This document shows positions 1-8,685 of a stretch of DNA of 58,634 nucleotides, piece after piece. This DNA is from an uncultured bacterium (GTDB taxonomy: Bacteria > Bacillota > Limnochordia > DTU080 > JAAYLA01): assembly GCA_937983075.1 (NCBI GenBank), contig CALKAQ010000119.1:1-58634 (forward strand), written 5' to 3'. The notes under the pieces were generated by a model that saw only the letters and a program-made list of their open reading frames with translations, had not been told where the DNA came from and did not search any database. The first letter of the stretch is position 1. The number at the start of each line of letters is the position of its first letter. The position numbers were made by a program, and so were the translations under genes.

Positions 1-12
1 GATCGCGACGTC

Positions 13-35
13 CAAAAATTTTGCTTAAATTTTTG
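13..35. repeat. AT-rich perfect inverted repeat
   Basis: Arms CAAAAATTT (13-21) and AAATTTTTG (27-35) flank a 5-nt loop. It could be a protein-binding site or the end of a structure belonging to a gene left of the window. Nothing in the sequence decides between these. Confidence 0.4.
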
Positions 36-206
36 ACGACGATTTTACCCATATGTCATATTCATTCCCTTGGGATCAGCTAGCTTCACGAATCTCCATC
101 CGAATTGGAAAACCCGAAGAATTCCCCCTTGACAAAACACACCAAACAGAGTCGAACGGGTCTAAGTTTAACATGGGGGGTCACCGAGCGTCAAAAAGGC
201 TCTGAA

Positions 207-239
207 GGCCTCTCACGCGCTGAGTAGGGCTGAGAGGCC
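207..239. repeat. 9-bp GC-rich inverted repeat
   Basis: Arms GGCCTCTCA (207-215) and TGAGAGGCC (231-239) are separated by 15 nt. A short T run lies further away on the minus-strand side, so it may be the remnant of a terminator for leftward transcription. This is weak. Confidence 0.35.
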
Positions 240-381
240 ATTACGCTGCTCTTCCTGTGACATTCTCCAAATCCGTCCACTTCTGGGCTTTTTTTGCCCG
301 TGCCTAACCACTCATTGGATTTTCCGACATCGCATAAACTTCTATCCATGATCCCCTACTTCATTTAAAGAGGCGATTGCC

Positions 382-1167
382 ATGCTGAGCAAAAACATCA
401 ACGGCCTCGCCGTCGTACACATCGACGCCGGGCAGCGGCTAGGAACCGTCCGGGGCATTTTGCTCGATCCGGCAAAACGGCGCGCCACCGCTCTGCTCGT
501 CGCCTTGACGCAAGGGTGGATGCGCAAAGGCTTGTTGCCCATCGAGCACGTATACGCCATCGGTGATCAAGCCGTCACCGTGGAAGATGAAGCGCACATT
601 GTCACGCCTGACGAAGAAAGCTCGCTTTGGGCGAGTTGGAAAGAACGCGTGGATTTACACGGCATGCCGATTCTAACCGAAAGAGGAGAAGGCGTTGGGA
701 TCGTCGACGCGTACGACTTTGATCTAAACGGTCGCATTACTGAAATTGCCATTCGCCAAGGGGTTTGGAAGAGGTTTAAAGGGCAGGCGTTGACATTGCC
801 CGGTTCGGCTATTCGCTCTTTCGGGCGGGATGCGGTGATTGTGAGGGCGGAGTTCGCCGCGGACGTGCAGGCGAAGCAGGCTGCCGCCAAGCCGAGCCGT
901 GCGGACGACGAACTAGAGGAAAAAACCGAAGATATAACAGAGGGCGCGGCGGCGGACAGTGCTGCCAACCCTGAAGGCGATGCTTCACTGCCCGTCCGCC
1001 TTTGGCAGCGCGTCCGGCAGCTGGGCGCTTCCAAAGCGGAAGTGAAGCAGCCGGCTGCTGATTCACTTGAAGCGGCCGAAAATGAACATCAAAGCGAATC
1101 AAATCATGATGAGCCGCTGCGTCCGCAGGAAGGCGAAAAACAACAAGGCGGTTTGCCTATCGCATGA
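382..1167 (+). CDS. PRC-barrel domain protein
   Basis: A 261-residue cytosolic protein with two consecutive PRC-barrel-like repeats, roughly residues 1-75 and 80-155. Each repeat shows the family pattern of a short beta segment (G..LGTV..I..D and GEGVGIVDAYDFDLNG). From about residue 165 the chain becomes a charged, low-complexity tail rich in Glu, Asp and Ala. PRC-barrel proteins of this kind are small adaptor folds, found for example in the RNA-processing factor RimM and in sporulation-associated YlmC/YmxH-type proteins. No specific role can be assigned here. The ATG is preceded by AAAGAGGCG. The 3' end overlaps the convergent argF by 11 bp, so the two messages could form an antisense duplex at their ends. 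Confidence 0.8.
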   Translation: MLSKNINGLAVVHIDAGQRLGTVRGILLDPAKRRATALLVALTQGWMRKGLLPIEHVYAIGDQAVTVEDEAHIVTPDEESSLWASWKERVDLHGMPILTERGEGVGIVDAYDFDLNGRITEIAIRQGVWKRFKGQALTLPGSAIRSFGRDAVIVRAEFAADVQAKQAAAKPSRADDELEEKTEDITEGAAADSAANPEGDASLPVRLWQRVRQLGASKAEVKQPAADSLEAAENEHQSESNHDEPLRPQEGEKQQGGLPIA

Positions 1168-2122
1168 TCGCCGCCATAATGGCTTTTTGTGCATGAAGCC
1201 GATTCTCCGCTTGGTCAAAGACAACCGAATGCGGGCCTTCAAAAGCTTCGGCGGTAATTTCTTCGCCGCGGTGAGCCGGCATGCAATGCATGACGAGCAC
1301 ATCCGGCTTGGCCTGCCGGATCAATGCATCGTCGATGCAAAATCCGACGAACGCTTGGCGCCGTTTCTGCTCTTCACTTTCCTGCCCCATGCTCACCCAA
1401 ACGTCCGTGTACAATATGTCTGCGTCGACCGCCGCTTCCATCGGGTTGTGAGCGAGCTCGACGCTGCCGCCGGTTTCGGCCGCACACGCCTGCGCGCTCG
1501 CGACGATTTCCGGCTTGGGGCCAAATCCTTCCGGCGTGCATACGCATACGTGCATACCGAATTTTGCCCCGCCTACCATCAGCGAGTGCGCCATGTTGTT
1601 TCCGTCGCCTACGTAGACGAGACGCAGTCCTTTCAACTCGCCCCGATGCTCTCGTATCGTCAGCAGATCGGCCATCACCTGACACGGATGGAGCAGATCG
1701 GTCAACCCGTTGATGATTGGAATCGTCGCGTGCTTCGCCAGATCTTCAAGCTCTTGCTGATCATAAGTGCGAACGAGAATGCCGTCGACGTAGCGGCTCA
1801 ACACCCGCGCGGTGTCCTCAATGGTTTCGCCCCGCCCCATTTGCAATTCGTCCGGTGGCAAGTGGATCGCGAAGCCGCCCAATTGCTGTATCCCGACTTC
1901 AAACGAGATGCGCGTGCGAGTCGACGCCTTCCGAAACAGCAGCGCCAAACTTTTGCCGGCCAGCAGTGGATGCGGGATGCCGCGCCGCCTTTCGTCTTTC
2001 AGCGTTGCCGCCAATTCCAGCAGCGCCTGCAATTCCTCTGACGTATAATCCAGCAAGGCCAGAAAATCGCGCCCTTGCAGCTGGGATAAAATCGCGTGGT
2101 TTTCGATGTATGTACGATCCAA
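1157..2122 (-). CDS. argF: Ornithine carbamoyltransferase
   Basis: Catalyses ornithine + carbamoyl phosphate to citrulline in arginine synthesis (cytosol, trimer). The 321-residue length is normal. The carbamoyl-phosphate loop STRTR is at residues 67-71. The HPCQ motif, the ornithine-binding DVWVSMG segment and HCMPAHRG follow in the expected order; HCMP replaces the more usual HCLP. It stands alone here, without argBCDJ, but carB, which supplies carbamoyl phosphate, is at the other end of the window. An extended -10 promoter and a possible ARG box lie immediately upstream. Its 3' end overlaps the convergent PRC-barrel gene. Confidence 0.95.
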   Translation of the reverse strand: MDRTYIENHAILSQLQGRDFLALLDYTSEELQALLELAATLKDERRRGIPHPLLAGKSLALLFRKASTRTRISFEVGIQQLGGFAIHLPPDELQMGRGETIEDTARVLSRYVDGILVRTYDQQELEDLAKHATIPIINGLTDLLHPCQVMADLLTIREHRGELKGLRLVYVGDGNNMAHSLMVGGAKFGMHVCVCTPEGFGPKPEIVASAQACAAETGGSVELAHNPMEAAVDADILYTDVWVSMGQESEEQKRRQAFVGFCIDDALIRQAKPDVLVMHCMPAHRGEEITAEAFEGPHSVVFDQAENRLHAQKAIMAAIMR

Positions 2123-2143
2123 ACCGTGAGATTTCCCTTCTAA

Positions 2144-2161
2144 AATGGATTTTGAAATACT
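2144..2161 (-). promoter_or_regulatory. Possible ArgR/AhrC box in argF leader
   Basis: Read on the plus strand this is AATGGATTTTGAAATACT. Compared with the 18-bp ARG-box consensus WNTGNATWWWWATNCANW, the left half matches fully. About three defined positions in the right half are off. It lies over the expected transcription start of argF, where an ARG box would repress. Only one half is good, so this stays tentative. Confidence 0.35.
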
Positions 2162-2167
2162 GAGTCG

Positions 2168-2176
2168 ATTATACCA
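2168..2176 (-). promoter_or_regulatory. Extended -10 promoter for argF
   Basis: The minus strand reads TGGTATAAT: a perfect TATAAT -10 with the TG extension, and no good -35 at 16-18 bp. It lies between the engB stop and the argF start, giving argF its own promoter. Confidence 0.6.
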
Positions 2177-2185
2177 TAGAATCCC

Positions 2186-2779
2186 TCAGTCACGTCGGCC
2201 CAGCTGTCGATGGTCTCGCACCCAGCCGCGGATGATTCCCTCGAGCACGTGGTGCCCCGTACCGTCCAGGGACGAAAAAGGGAACACGGCGATGTTTAGG
2301 GCCTCTTCCATCTCCTTTTTCCTGCGATCGCGTTGGCTTTGCTTCAACTTGTCCCACTTCGTCGCCAAAGCGATCGTCGGCAGAGCATGGGCGAGCAAAT
2401 AGGCTCTCATTTGCATATCCAGTGACGTCGGCGCGTGCCGGGCATCCAAGACGTGAATGACCCCGATGAGGTTGTTGCGCTCTTCGAGGTAGCTTTCGAC
2501 CATAGGAGCAAAACTGCTTTTCACCCGTCCCGGCACCGCGGCGTATCCGTATCCCGGCAAGTCGACGAGCCAAACCCCTTCGTCCGTACGATAAAAATTC
2601 AAGGTTTGCGTCCGTCCGGGCGTCTTGCTCACTTTGGCGACATTGCGTTTGCCTGCAAGCGCATTGATCAACGATGATTTGCCGACATTCGAGCGCCCCA
2701 CCAACGCAATTTCCGGCTCGTGGTGTTGAGGATATTGATTGGCTCGCACCGCGCTTTTTACGAACTGGACGCCATCCAT
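2186..2779 (-). CDS. engB: Ribosome biogenesis GTPase EngB/YsxC
   Basis: An essential TrmE-Era-like GTPase needed for late 50S assembly. The 197-residue product has the G1 loop GRSNVGKS (residues 28-35), the G3 DLPGYG and the G4 TKWDK. I chose the ATG at 2779 because GGAGGAGG sits 7 nt upstream and the family begins just before V..A...QYP. The frame stays open 26 codons further upstream, but that extension is low-complexity and runs through an inverted repeat. It follows lon, as in Bacillus. The usual Bacillus neighbour hemA is replaced here by argF. Confidence 0.95.
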   Translation of the reverse strand: MDGVQFVKSAVRANQYPQHHEPEIALVGRSNVGKSSLINALAGKRNVAKVSKTPGRTQTLNFYRTDEGVWLVDLPGYGYAAVPGRVKSSFAPMVESYLEERNNLIGVIHVLDARHAPTSLDMQMRAYLLAHALPTIALATKWDKLKQSQRDRRKKEMEEALNIAVFPFSSLDGTGHHVLEGIIRGWVRDHRQLGRRD

Positions 2780-2808
2780 GGTGGATCCTCCTCCATAAAG
2801 AAACGGAG

Positions 2809-2851
2809 GTACAGGCACCGATGGCACCTGCGCCTCCATCGGCACCTGTAC
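2809..2851. repeat. Imperfect inverted repeat between lon and engB
   Basis: GTACAGGCACCGAT (2809-2822) and ATCGGCACCTGTAC (2838-2851) pair except for two central positions, leaving a 15-nt GC-rich loop. There is no U-tract. It lies in the lon-engB spacer just upstream of the engB ribosome-binding site and may affect message processing or stability. Confidence 0.5.
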
Positions 2852-2892
2852 GAACATGCTCGCGTTTGCTGTTCACCATGCGTTTCCGCTGC

Positions 2893-5358
2893 TTATTGTG
2901 TGTTCTCCTCCATCCAAGGAGTAGGCGCGTCGCCTCTCGGAGGCAAGAACGGCTTGACATCCGGCTCTTCCAGCGTGGCCGCCGCTTCTCCGACTACGGC
3001 ACTGACCGACTCATTCAGGCGAGGCCCCAACACGCGCAGGAGAACTTCATCCATGTTCTCAAGCAGCACACAGTTGATTTCCTGCCGTACCTGCGGCGGG
3101 ATTTCCGCAAGATCCTGTTCGTTCCCGACGGGCAGCAGAACCGTTTTGATACCGGCCCGGTGCGCAGCCAACACCTTTTCTTTGACGCCGCCGATGGGCA
3201 GCAGTGTACCTCGCAGCGTAATTTCTCCGGTCATCGCCACTTCCGGATCGACGGTCCGTCCCGTCAGAGCCGAAGCCACGGCAACGGCAATGGCAATGCC
3301 CGCAGACGGCCCGTCCTTCGGCACCGCTCCTTCGGGCACGTGGATGTGTATATCACACGTCTCGTGGAACTTTTCATCCAGACGAAGCTCCGCATACCGC
3401 GAGCGAATATAGCTGACCGCAGCCTGAGCTGATTCACGCATGACTTCGCCGAGCTTCCCCGTGAGCAGCAAATTGCCCTTCCCCCGCAGCACAACCGCCT
3501 CGATGGGCAGGATATCGCCGCCCACGCTCGTGTAGGCGAGGCCGGTTGCGACGCCGACACGCGGCTCCTTTTCCGCCTTATTGTAGCGGCGGCGAGGCTG
3601 GCCCAGATATTTTTCGAGATGGTTTGCCCGCACCCGCATCGAGGCGTTCGGATTACGCACCGCCTCCATGGCCGCCTTGCGACACAACGCGGCCAGCTGA
3701 CGCTCCAAGTTGCGCACCCCGGCTTCACGCGTGTAGCTCCGGATGATCTCCCGGATCGCATTGTCGGACACGTTCAGCTGTTCCGGGCGCAAGCCGTGCT
3801 GCTCCAGCTGCTTCGGCAGCAGGTGGCGTCGAGCGATCGCCAGTTTCTCTTCTTCCGTGTAGCTCGAAAGCTCAATGATTTCCATGCGATCAGCCAAAGG
3901 ACGCGGTATCGCGGACAAAACGTTCGCCGTCGTCACGAAGAACACGTCGGACAAATCGAACGGCACTTCGAGATAATGGTCGCCGAAGTTGTGGTTCTGC
4001 TCCGGGTCGAGCACCTCCAACAAAGCGGCGCTCGGATCGCCACGAAAGTCCATGGTCATCTTGTCGATTTCGTCGAGCAGAATGACCGGATTGCGGGTGC
4101 CTGCCTCGCGCATCGCCTGAATGATGCGTCCCGGCATTGCTCCGACGTACGTTCGACGGTGGCCCCGAATCTCGGCTTCGTCCCTCACTCCGCCCAAAGA
4201 AAAGCGGACGAATTTACGCCCCAAAGCTTGTGCCACCGATTTCGCCAACGAAGTCTTGCCGACACCCGGCGGACCGACGAGGCACAAGATGGGACCATTC
4301 ATCTTGTTGACGAGTTTGCGTACCGCCAAAAACTCGAGAATACGCTCCTTGACTTTCTCCAACCCGTAATGGTCCGCGTCGAGAATTTCCCTGGCCTTGT
4401 CGATGTCGATGCGGTCTTTGGTGGTCTTGCTCCACGGCAGCGAGAGCATCCAATCGATGTAGTTCCGTACGACCACCGACTCAGCAGCCATCGACGGCAT
4501 TTTTTCGAGGCGCGCAATTTCACGCTCGACCTTCTCCCGCGCCTGTTCCGGCAATTTCGCCTGCTTCAAGCGCCGCCGGAACTCTTCGATCTCCTGCGAA
4601 CGTTCGTCGTCTTCGCCGAGCTCGTTTTGAATCGCCTTCATCTGCTCACGCAAATAATATTCCTTCTGGCTCTTTTCCATTTGCTGGCGAACGCGCATGT
4701 GAATTTTTCTTTGCATCTCGAGGATTTCGCTTTCGCGCATGAGCAGCGTGCAAATATGCTCCAGCCGTTCGGCCGGCTTGACTATTTCGAGGAGGTTTTG
4801 TTTCTCGGCGACGTCGACCGGAAGATTGGCAGCCAGCGCGTCAGCCAATTCATTCGCGTCATCGATGCTGCTCAAATGGACGAGCACCTCGGTCGGCAGA
4901 CGCCGGCTTGTGCGATTGTATTGTTCGAATTGACGCAGCGCAGCTTGCCTGAGCACATCGTCAACGACTGCGTCCGCAGGATCGAGCTCAAGCGTAGTGA
5001 CCTCTACTTGATAAAACGGGTCGACGGACAGGAATTTGTCGATCCGAACACGCTCGAGCCCCTCGATGAGCACCTTCAGCTGGTTTTCACTGACCTTGAT
5101 GACCTGTTTGATTTCGGCGAGAATCTCCACCGTGTAAATGTCATCAGGAGAAGGCGTGTCCATGCGGGCATCCTTTTGGGCAGCGAGAACGATCCGCTGG
5201 TCCTGGGCATTCGCCCGCTCGATCGCCAACAGCGAACGAGGTCTTCCCACTTCAAGGGGTGTGACGATTTTCGGGAACAAAATCAACCCGCGAAGCGGAA
5301 GAAGCGGAATACCCTTCGGTTCCTGGGGGACCGTTGAACTTTCAAGCACCAACCACAT
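2893..5358 (-). CDS. lon: ATP-dependent protease La (LonA)
   Basis: A soluble hexameric AAA+ serine protease that degrades damaged and regulatory proteins. At 821 residues it is full length. It has an N-terminal substrate-binding LAN domain (LPLRGLILFPKIVTPLEVGR near the start) and a central coiled coil. The AAA+ module has Walker A GPPGVGKTS and Walker B ILLDEIDK. The S16 protease domain has catalytic Ser in KDGPSAG and Lys in GGVKEK. The ATG at 5358 is the first possible start because an in-frame stop codon precedes it directly; the ribosome-binding site (GGTGGTG) is weak. It lies downstream of lonB, with a hairpin terminator between them, so it probably has its own promoter. Confidence 0.97.
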   Translation of the reverse strand: MWLVLESSTVPQEPKGIPLLPLRGLILFPKIVTPLEVGRPRSLLAIERANAQDQRIVLAAQKDARMDTPSPDDIYTVEILAEIKQVIKVSENQLKVLIEGLERVRIDKFLSVDPFYQVEVTTLELDPADAVVDDVLRQAALRQFEQYNRTSRRLPTEVLVHLSSIDDANELADALAANLPVDVAEKQNLLEIVKPAERLEHICTLLMRESEILEMQRKIHMRVRQQMEKSQKEYYLREQMKAIQNELGEDDERSQEIEEFRRRLKQAKLPEQAREKVEREIARLEKMPSMAAESVVVRNYIDWMLSLPWSKTTKDRIDIDKAREILDADHYGLEKVKERILEFLAVRKLVNKMNGPILCLVGPPGVGKTSLAKSVAQALGRKFVRFSLGGVRDEAEIRGHRRTYVGAMPGRIIQAMREAGTRNPVILLDEIDKMTMDFRGDPSAALLEVLDPEQNHNFGDHYLEVPFDLSDVFFVTTANVLSAIPRPLADRMEIIELSSYTEEEKLAIARRHLLPKQLEQHGLRPEQLNVSDNAIREIIRSYTREAGVRNLERQLAALCRKAAMEAVRNPNASMRVRANHLEKYLGQPRRRYNKAEKEPRVGVATGLAYTSVGGDILPIEAVVLRGKGNLLLTGKLGEVMRESAQAAVSYIRSRYAELRLDEKFHETCDIHIHVPEGAVPKDGPSAGIAIAVAVASALTGRTVDPEVAMTGEITLRGTLLPIGGVKEKVLAAHRAGIKTVLLPVGNEQDLAEIPPQVRQEINCVLLENMDEVLLRVLGPRLNESVSAVVGEAAATLEEPDVKPFLPPRGDAPTPWMEENTQ

Positions 5359-5401
5359 TCACCACCAGTCCATAACACCCTTACCCGCAAGACATTCGAT
5401 T

Positions 5402-5436
5402 TCGAAAACAAGGACGGCACACTGCAGCGCCGTCCT
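5402..5436 (-). terminator. Intrinsic terminator downstream of lonB
   Basis: On the minus strand the stem AGGACGGC/GCCGTCCT (5411-5418 with 5429-5436, 10-nt loop) is followed by TGTTTTCG. It separates lonB from lon. Confidence 0.7.
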
Positions 5437-5533
5437 CGCGGTTTTCGGGCTTCTTCATTGCTATTCTGGTGGTTGATTTGCGATTCCTTCTGGGAATGAG
5501 TGTAACGAATCGACGCGACGGCCACACATCACG

Positions 5534-7228
5534 CTACACCGTCGCCGTAAGGCCCCCCGGCGTGCCGTGAACCGGCCGCCGCACCGTATTTTCGACGAAT
5601 TCGGCCCCTCCCGTCACGGTGCAAAGTTTGATGGCCTCCTCTACACGCGAGACAGGAATGACCTGGAACCCCGTGTCGTCCATTTGCTCGAAAATCTTCT
5701 GCCAGTTGTCCTGCGGAATGATCGCCGTTTTGACACCGGCCAAACGCGCCGCCTCGATTTTCGCCACGACGCCTCCGACGGGTTTGACGGCGCCTCGGAT
5801 GGATATCTCGCCGGTCATCGCGACGGTGTTTTTGATCGGTATGCCCGTAATGGCGGAATAAATGGCCATGACCATCGTCAACCCGGCGGAAGGCCCGTCC
5901 ACCGGAATACCGCCTGGGAAATTGACGTGAATGTCGTAGTCCCGGGGCTGAACCCCCAAATTCCGACGCAGCACGGTGAGCACATTGTCCACGGAGCTCC
6001 GCGCCATGCTCCGCCGGCGCATGGTGATGCCGGGTCCTCCCATTTCCTCTTCTTCCATCACGCCGGTGATGGTGAGCTTTCCAGTGCCCGGCTCAGTCGG
6101 AATGGCCGTTGCTTCGACTTCAATGAGCGCCCCCATGTTCGGACCGTAAATCGCAAGCCCATTGACAAGGCCCACCTGCGGTTCGTCGGGAATTTTGTAC
6201 TCCGGGCGCGGATTGTACTGTCCCGAATTGATGACCCATTCGATGTCAGCTTGAGTGATTTCACTTCGCTGATCGGCCAGTGCCAATCCGGCGGCGATCT
6301 GAATGATATTGACTGCTTCCCGGCCGTTGTTGGCATACCGCTGCAATACTTCCGTCGCACCGTCTTCCAAGGAGAAATCGATCTTTTCCGCCGCATTGCG
6401 TGCAATGCGCGCGATTTCTTCCGGGCGCAGGGGGCGAAAGAAGATTTCGACGCAGCGTGAGCGTATCGCCATGGGAATTTCGTGCGGCATCCGCGTGGTC
6501 GCTCCGACAAGCCTGAAGTCGGCCGGCAAACCGTTCTGGAAAATTTCGTGAATGTGCGCGGGAATGTTCGTATCCTCTGAACTGTAATACGAGCTCTCCA
6601 GGTAAACCCGGCGATCCTCAAGCACTTTGAGCAGCTTGTTCATCTGTACCGGGTGGAGTTCACCGATTTCGTCGATGAACAGCATGCCCCCGTGCGCTTT
6701 TGTCACGGCCCCGGGCTTCGGCTGCGGGATGCCGGCCATCCCCATGGCCCCGGCTCCTTGGTAAATCGGGTCGTGCACTGAGCCGAGGAGCGGGTCGGCG
6801 ATGCCCCGATCGTCAAAGCGAGCCGTCGTTGCATCGATTTCGACGAATTTCGCGTCCGGCCCGAACGGCGACAGTGGATTGGCTTTGGCTTCCTCCAGCA
6901 CCAAGCGCGCAGCCGCCGTCTTCCCCACGCCGGGTGGTCCGTAAATGATCACATGCTGCGGATTCGGGCCGCAAATGGCCGCACGCAGAGCCTTGAGTCC
7001 TTCTTCTTGGCCGACAATTTCCTCAAAAGTACTCGGCCTTGTCCGCTCTGACAACGGTTCAGTCAATGAAATTCGATTGAGGCGCATCAATTTTTCCATT
7101 TCCTTACGGGATTCTTTGTCGATCGCCGCACGGTTGGTGTGCTGCTGCCGCAGCAGATTCCAAAAATATAAACCGATCACGATACCGAAAAAGACGTTTA
7201 CCATGAAGAGAACGTAAGACAATTCCAT
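5534..7228 (-). CDS. lonB: Membrane-associated Lon-like protease LonB
   Basis: The sporulation-associated Lon paralogue found in Bacilli; in Bacillus it is forespore-expressed and lacks the LAN domain. The 564-residue product has an N-terminal transmembrane segment (about residues 6-23), Walker A GPPGVGKT (97-104), Walker B MLFIDEIGE and a C-terminal S16 domain with Ser in VDGPSAG. I chose the ATG at 7228, 7 nt after GGGAGGGAG, because the family starts directly at the membrane segment; the frame is open a little further upstream. Hairpin terminators on both sides suggest it is transcribed alone. No sigma-F motif was convincingly identified. Confidence 0.96.
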   Translation of the reverse strand: MELSYVLFMVNVFFGIVIGLYFWNLLRQQHTNRAAIDKESRKEMEKLMRLNRISLTEPLSERTRPSTFEEIVGQEEGLKALRAAICGPNPQHVIIYGPPGVGKTAAARLVLEEAKANPLSPFGPDAKFVEIDATTARFDDRGIADPLLGSVHDPIYQGAGAMGMAGIPQPKPGAVTKAHGGMLFIDEIGELHPVQMNKLLKVLEDRRVYLESSYYSSEDTNIPAHIHEIFQNGLPADFRLVGATTRMPHEIPMAIRSRCVEIFFRPLRPEEIARIARNAAEKIDFSLEDGATEVLQRYANNGREAVNIIQIAAGLALADQRSEITQADIEWVINSGQYNPRPEYKIPDEPQVGLVNGLAIYGPNMGALIEVEATAIPTEPGTGKLTITGVMEEEEMGGPGITMRRRSMARSSVDNVLTVLRRNLGVQPRDYDIHVNFPGGIPVDGPSAGLTMVMAIYSAITGIPIKNTVAMTGEISIRGAVKPVGGVVAKIEAARLAGVKTAIIPQDNWQKIFEQMDDTGFQVIPVSRVEEAIKLCTVTGGAEFVENTVRRPVHGTPGGLTATV

Positions 7229-7321
7229 GTCGGTTCTCCCTCCCGTCCAGCCGGTCTGGCCGTTAGCTTCCACGGATCCGTTCGGATTGCCAACAATAGT
7301 ATGTCCGTTAGGGAGACCGGA

Positions 7322-7357
7322 AAATCAAAAAGGACCCATGGGAAACCCCTGGGTCCT
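7322..7357 (-). terminator. Intrinsic terminator of the clpP-clpX unit
   Basis: On the minus strand, AGGACCCA ... TGGGTCCT (7350-7357 with 7331-7338) is followed by TTTTTGATTTT. It lies 30 nt past the clpX stop and ends the tig-clpP-clpX transcript. Confidence 0.85.
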
Positions 7358-7386
7358 TTCATGTAGGCGTCACGGTCGACGCCCGC

Positions 7387-8652
7387 TCAAGCCGTTTCTT
7401 CTTTTTTCTCTTTCCCGTTGTTTCCGACACGAAGGAGGAGCGGCGATTCCTCACCGGTAACAACGGCACGGGTGATCGTGCACCGTTTGACGTTTTCTTC
7501 CGACGGGATCTCATACATGACATCGAGCATGAGATCCTCGAGAATCGCTCGCAGACCTCTGGCCCCCGTTTTTTGGGCCATCGCTTTTCGGGCGATCTCC
7601 GCCAGTGCGTCGGGCTGGAATTCCAGCTCAACCCCATCGAGCTCGAAAAACTTGACGAACTGCTTGATCAAGGCATTCTTCGGCTCGGTGAGAATGCGGA
7701 CCAAAGCATCTTCATCGAGCGGGTCGAGTGAAACGATGATCGGCAGACGACCGACAAACTCCGGAATGAGCCCGTACTTGAGCAGGTCTTCGGGCAGCAC
7801 TTCCCGATACAAATCGCCAATGTTCTTCCGCTCCCGCGGCTTGATGTCGGCCCCAAATCCCATGGTTCGCTTGCCGGTGCGCTGTTCGATGATGCGTTCC
7901 AGGCCGTCGAAAGCGCCCCCGCAAATAAACAAAATGTTGGTTGTATCAATCTGGATGAACTCTTGATGCGGGTGCTTCCGACCGCCTTGCGGCGGGACGC
8001 TCGCCGTCGTGCCTTCCAAAATTTTCAGCAGAGCCTGCTGTACACCTTCACCTGAGACGTCACGGGTGATGGAAGGATTCTCGCTCTTACGCGCCACCTT
8101 GTCAATCTCATCGATATAAATGATGCCCTTTTCAGCGCGCTCGACGTCGTAGTCGGCCGCTTGGATGAGCTTGAGAAGAATGTTCTCGACGTCTTCGCCG
8201 ACATAACCCGCTTCGGTCAATGACGTGGCATCGGCAATGGCGAAAGGAACGTTGAGAATTTTGGCAAGCGTTTGCGCGAGCAGCGTTTTTCCGGATCCCG
8301 TCGGCCCGAGCATCAAGATATTGCTTTTCTGCAGTTCGACGTCGTCCGAATGGCCACTGGCATGAATGCGCTTGTAGTGGTTGTACACCGCAACCGCGAG
8401 TGCTTTCTTCGCTCGATCCTGGCCGATGACGTACTGGTCGAGAATTTCCTTGATTTCCTTCGGGCGGGGAATGTTTTTCAGCTCGATGTCAACATCTTCG
8501 TTGAGCTCTTCTTCGATGATTTCGTTGCACAGCTCGATGCACTCATCGCAGATGTATACACCGGGGCCGGCAATGAGCTTTTTGACTTGCTCCTGCACCT
8601 TGCCGCAAAAGGAGCACTTCAGCTGACCTTTTTCATCGCCGAACTTAAACAT
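7387..8652 (-). CDS. clpX: ATP-dependent Clp protease ATP-binding subunit ClpX
   Basis: AAA+ unfoldase that feeds substrates, including SsrA-tagged proteins, to ClpP. The 421-residue product has a Cys4 zinc finger (Cys13, Cys16, Cys35, Cys38), Walker A GPTGSGKT, Walker B IIYIDEIDK, the IGF-type ClpP-docking region and the sensor segment GARGLR. I chose the ATG at 8652 (MFKF...) because GAGGTG lies 9 nt upstream and the family starts this way. A methionine four codons earlier is possible but too close to the ribosome-binding site. It follows clpP by about 30 nt and is followed by a terminator. Confidence 0.97.
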   Translation of the reverse strand: MFKFGDEKGQLKCSFCGKVQEQVKKLIAGPGVYICDECIELCNEIIEEELNEDVDIELKNIPRPKEIKEILDQYVIGQDRAKKALAVAVYNHYKRIHASGHSDDVELQKSNILMLGPTGSGKTLLAQTLAKILNVPFAIADATSLTEAGYVGEDVENILLKLIQAADYDVERAEKGIIYIDEIDKVARKSENPSITRDVSGEGVQQALLKILEGTTASVPPQGGRKHPHQEFIQIDTTNILFICGGAFDGLERIIEQRTGKRTMGFGADIKPRERKNIGDLYREVLPEDLLKYGLIPEFVGRLPIIVSLDPLDEDALVRILTEPKNALIKQFVKFFELDGVELEFQPDALAEIARKAMAQKTGARGLRAILEDLMLDVMYEIPSEENVKRCTITRAVVTGEESPLLLRVGNNGKEKKEETA

Positions 8653-8685
8653 CCGGTTCATCACCTCATCCGGGGTCGGTCTGCA

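Larger units (their letters stand above)
1..381. other. Gene-free left edge with two inverted repeats
   Basis: No convincing coding frame was found on either strand. Two structures are visible. One is an AT-rich perfect 9-bp inverted repeat at 13-35 (arms CAAAAATTT and AAATTTTTG, loop TGCTT). The other is a 9-bp GC-rich inverted repeat at 207-239 (GGCCTCTCA and TGAGAGGCC). Neither is followed directly by a clear U-tract, so I do not call them terminators. No well-spaced sigma-A promoter for the gene at 382 could be identified. Confidence 0.6.

Noticed and set aside
3619..5337. A 572-codon plus-strand open frame
   Set aside because: Lies wholly antisense to lon, has no protein-like motifs and no ribosome-binding site. 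It results from the high third-position GC of lon.
5359..5533. Heat-shock operator (CIRCE or CtsR-type) upstream of lon
   Set aside because: No inverted repeat TTAGCACTC-N9-GAGTGCTAA and no GGTCAAA direct repeats were found there.
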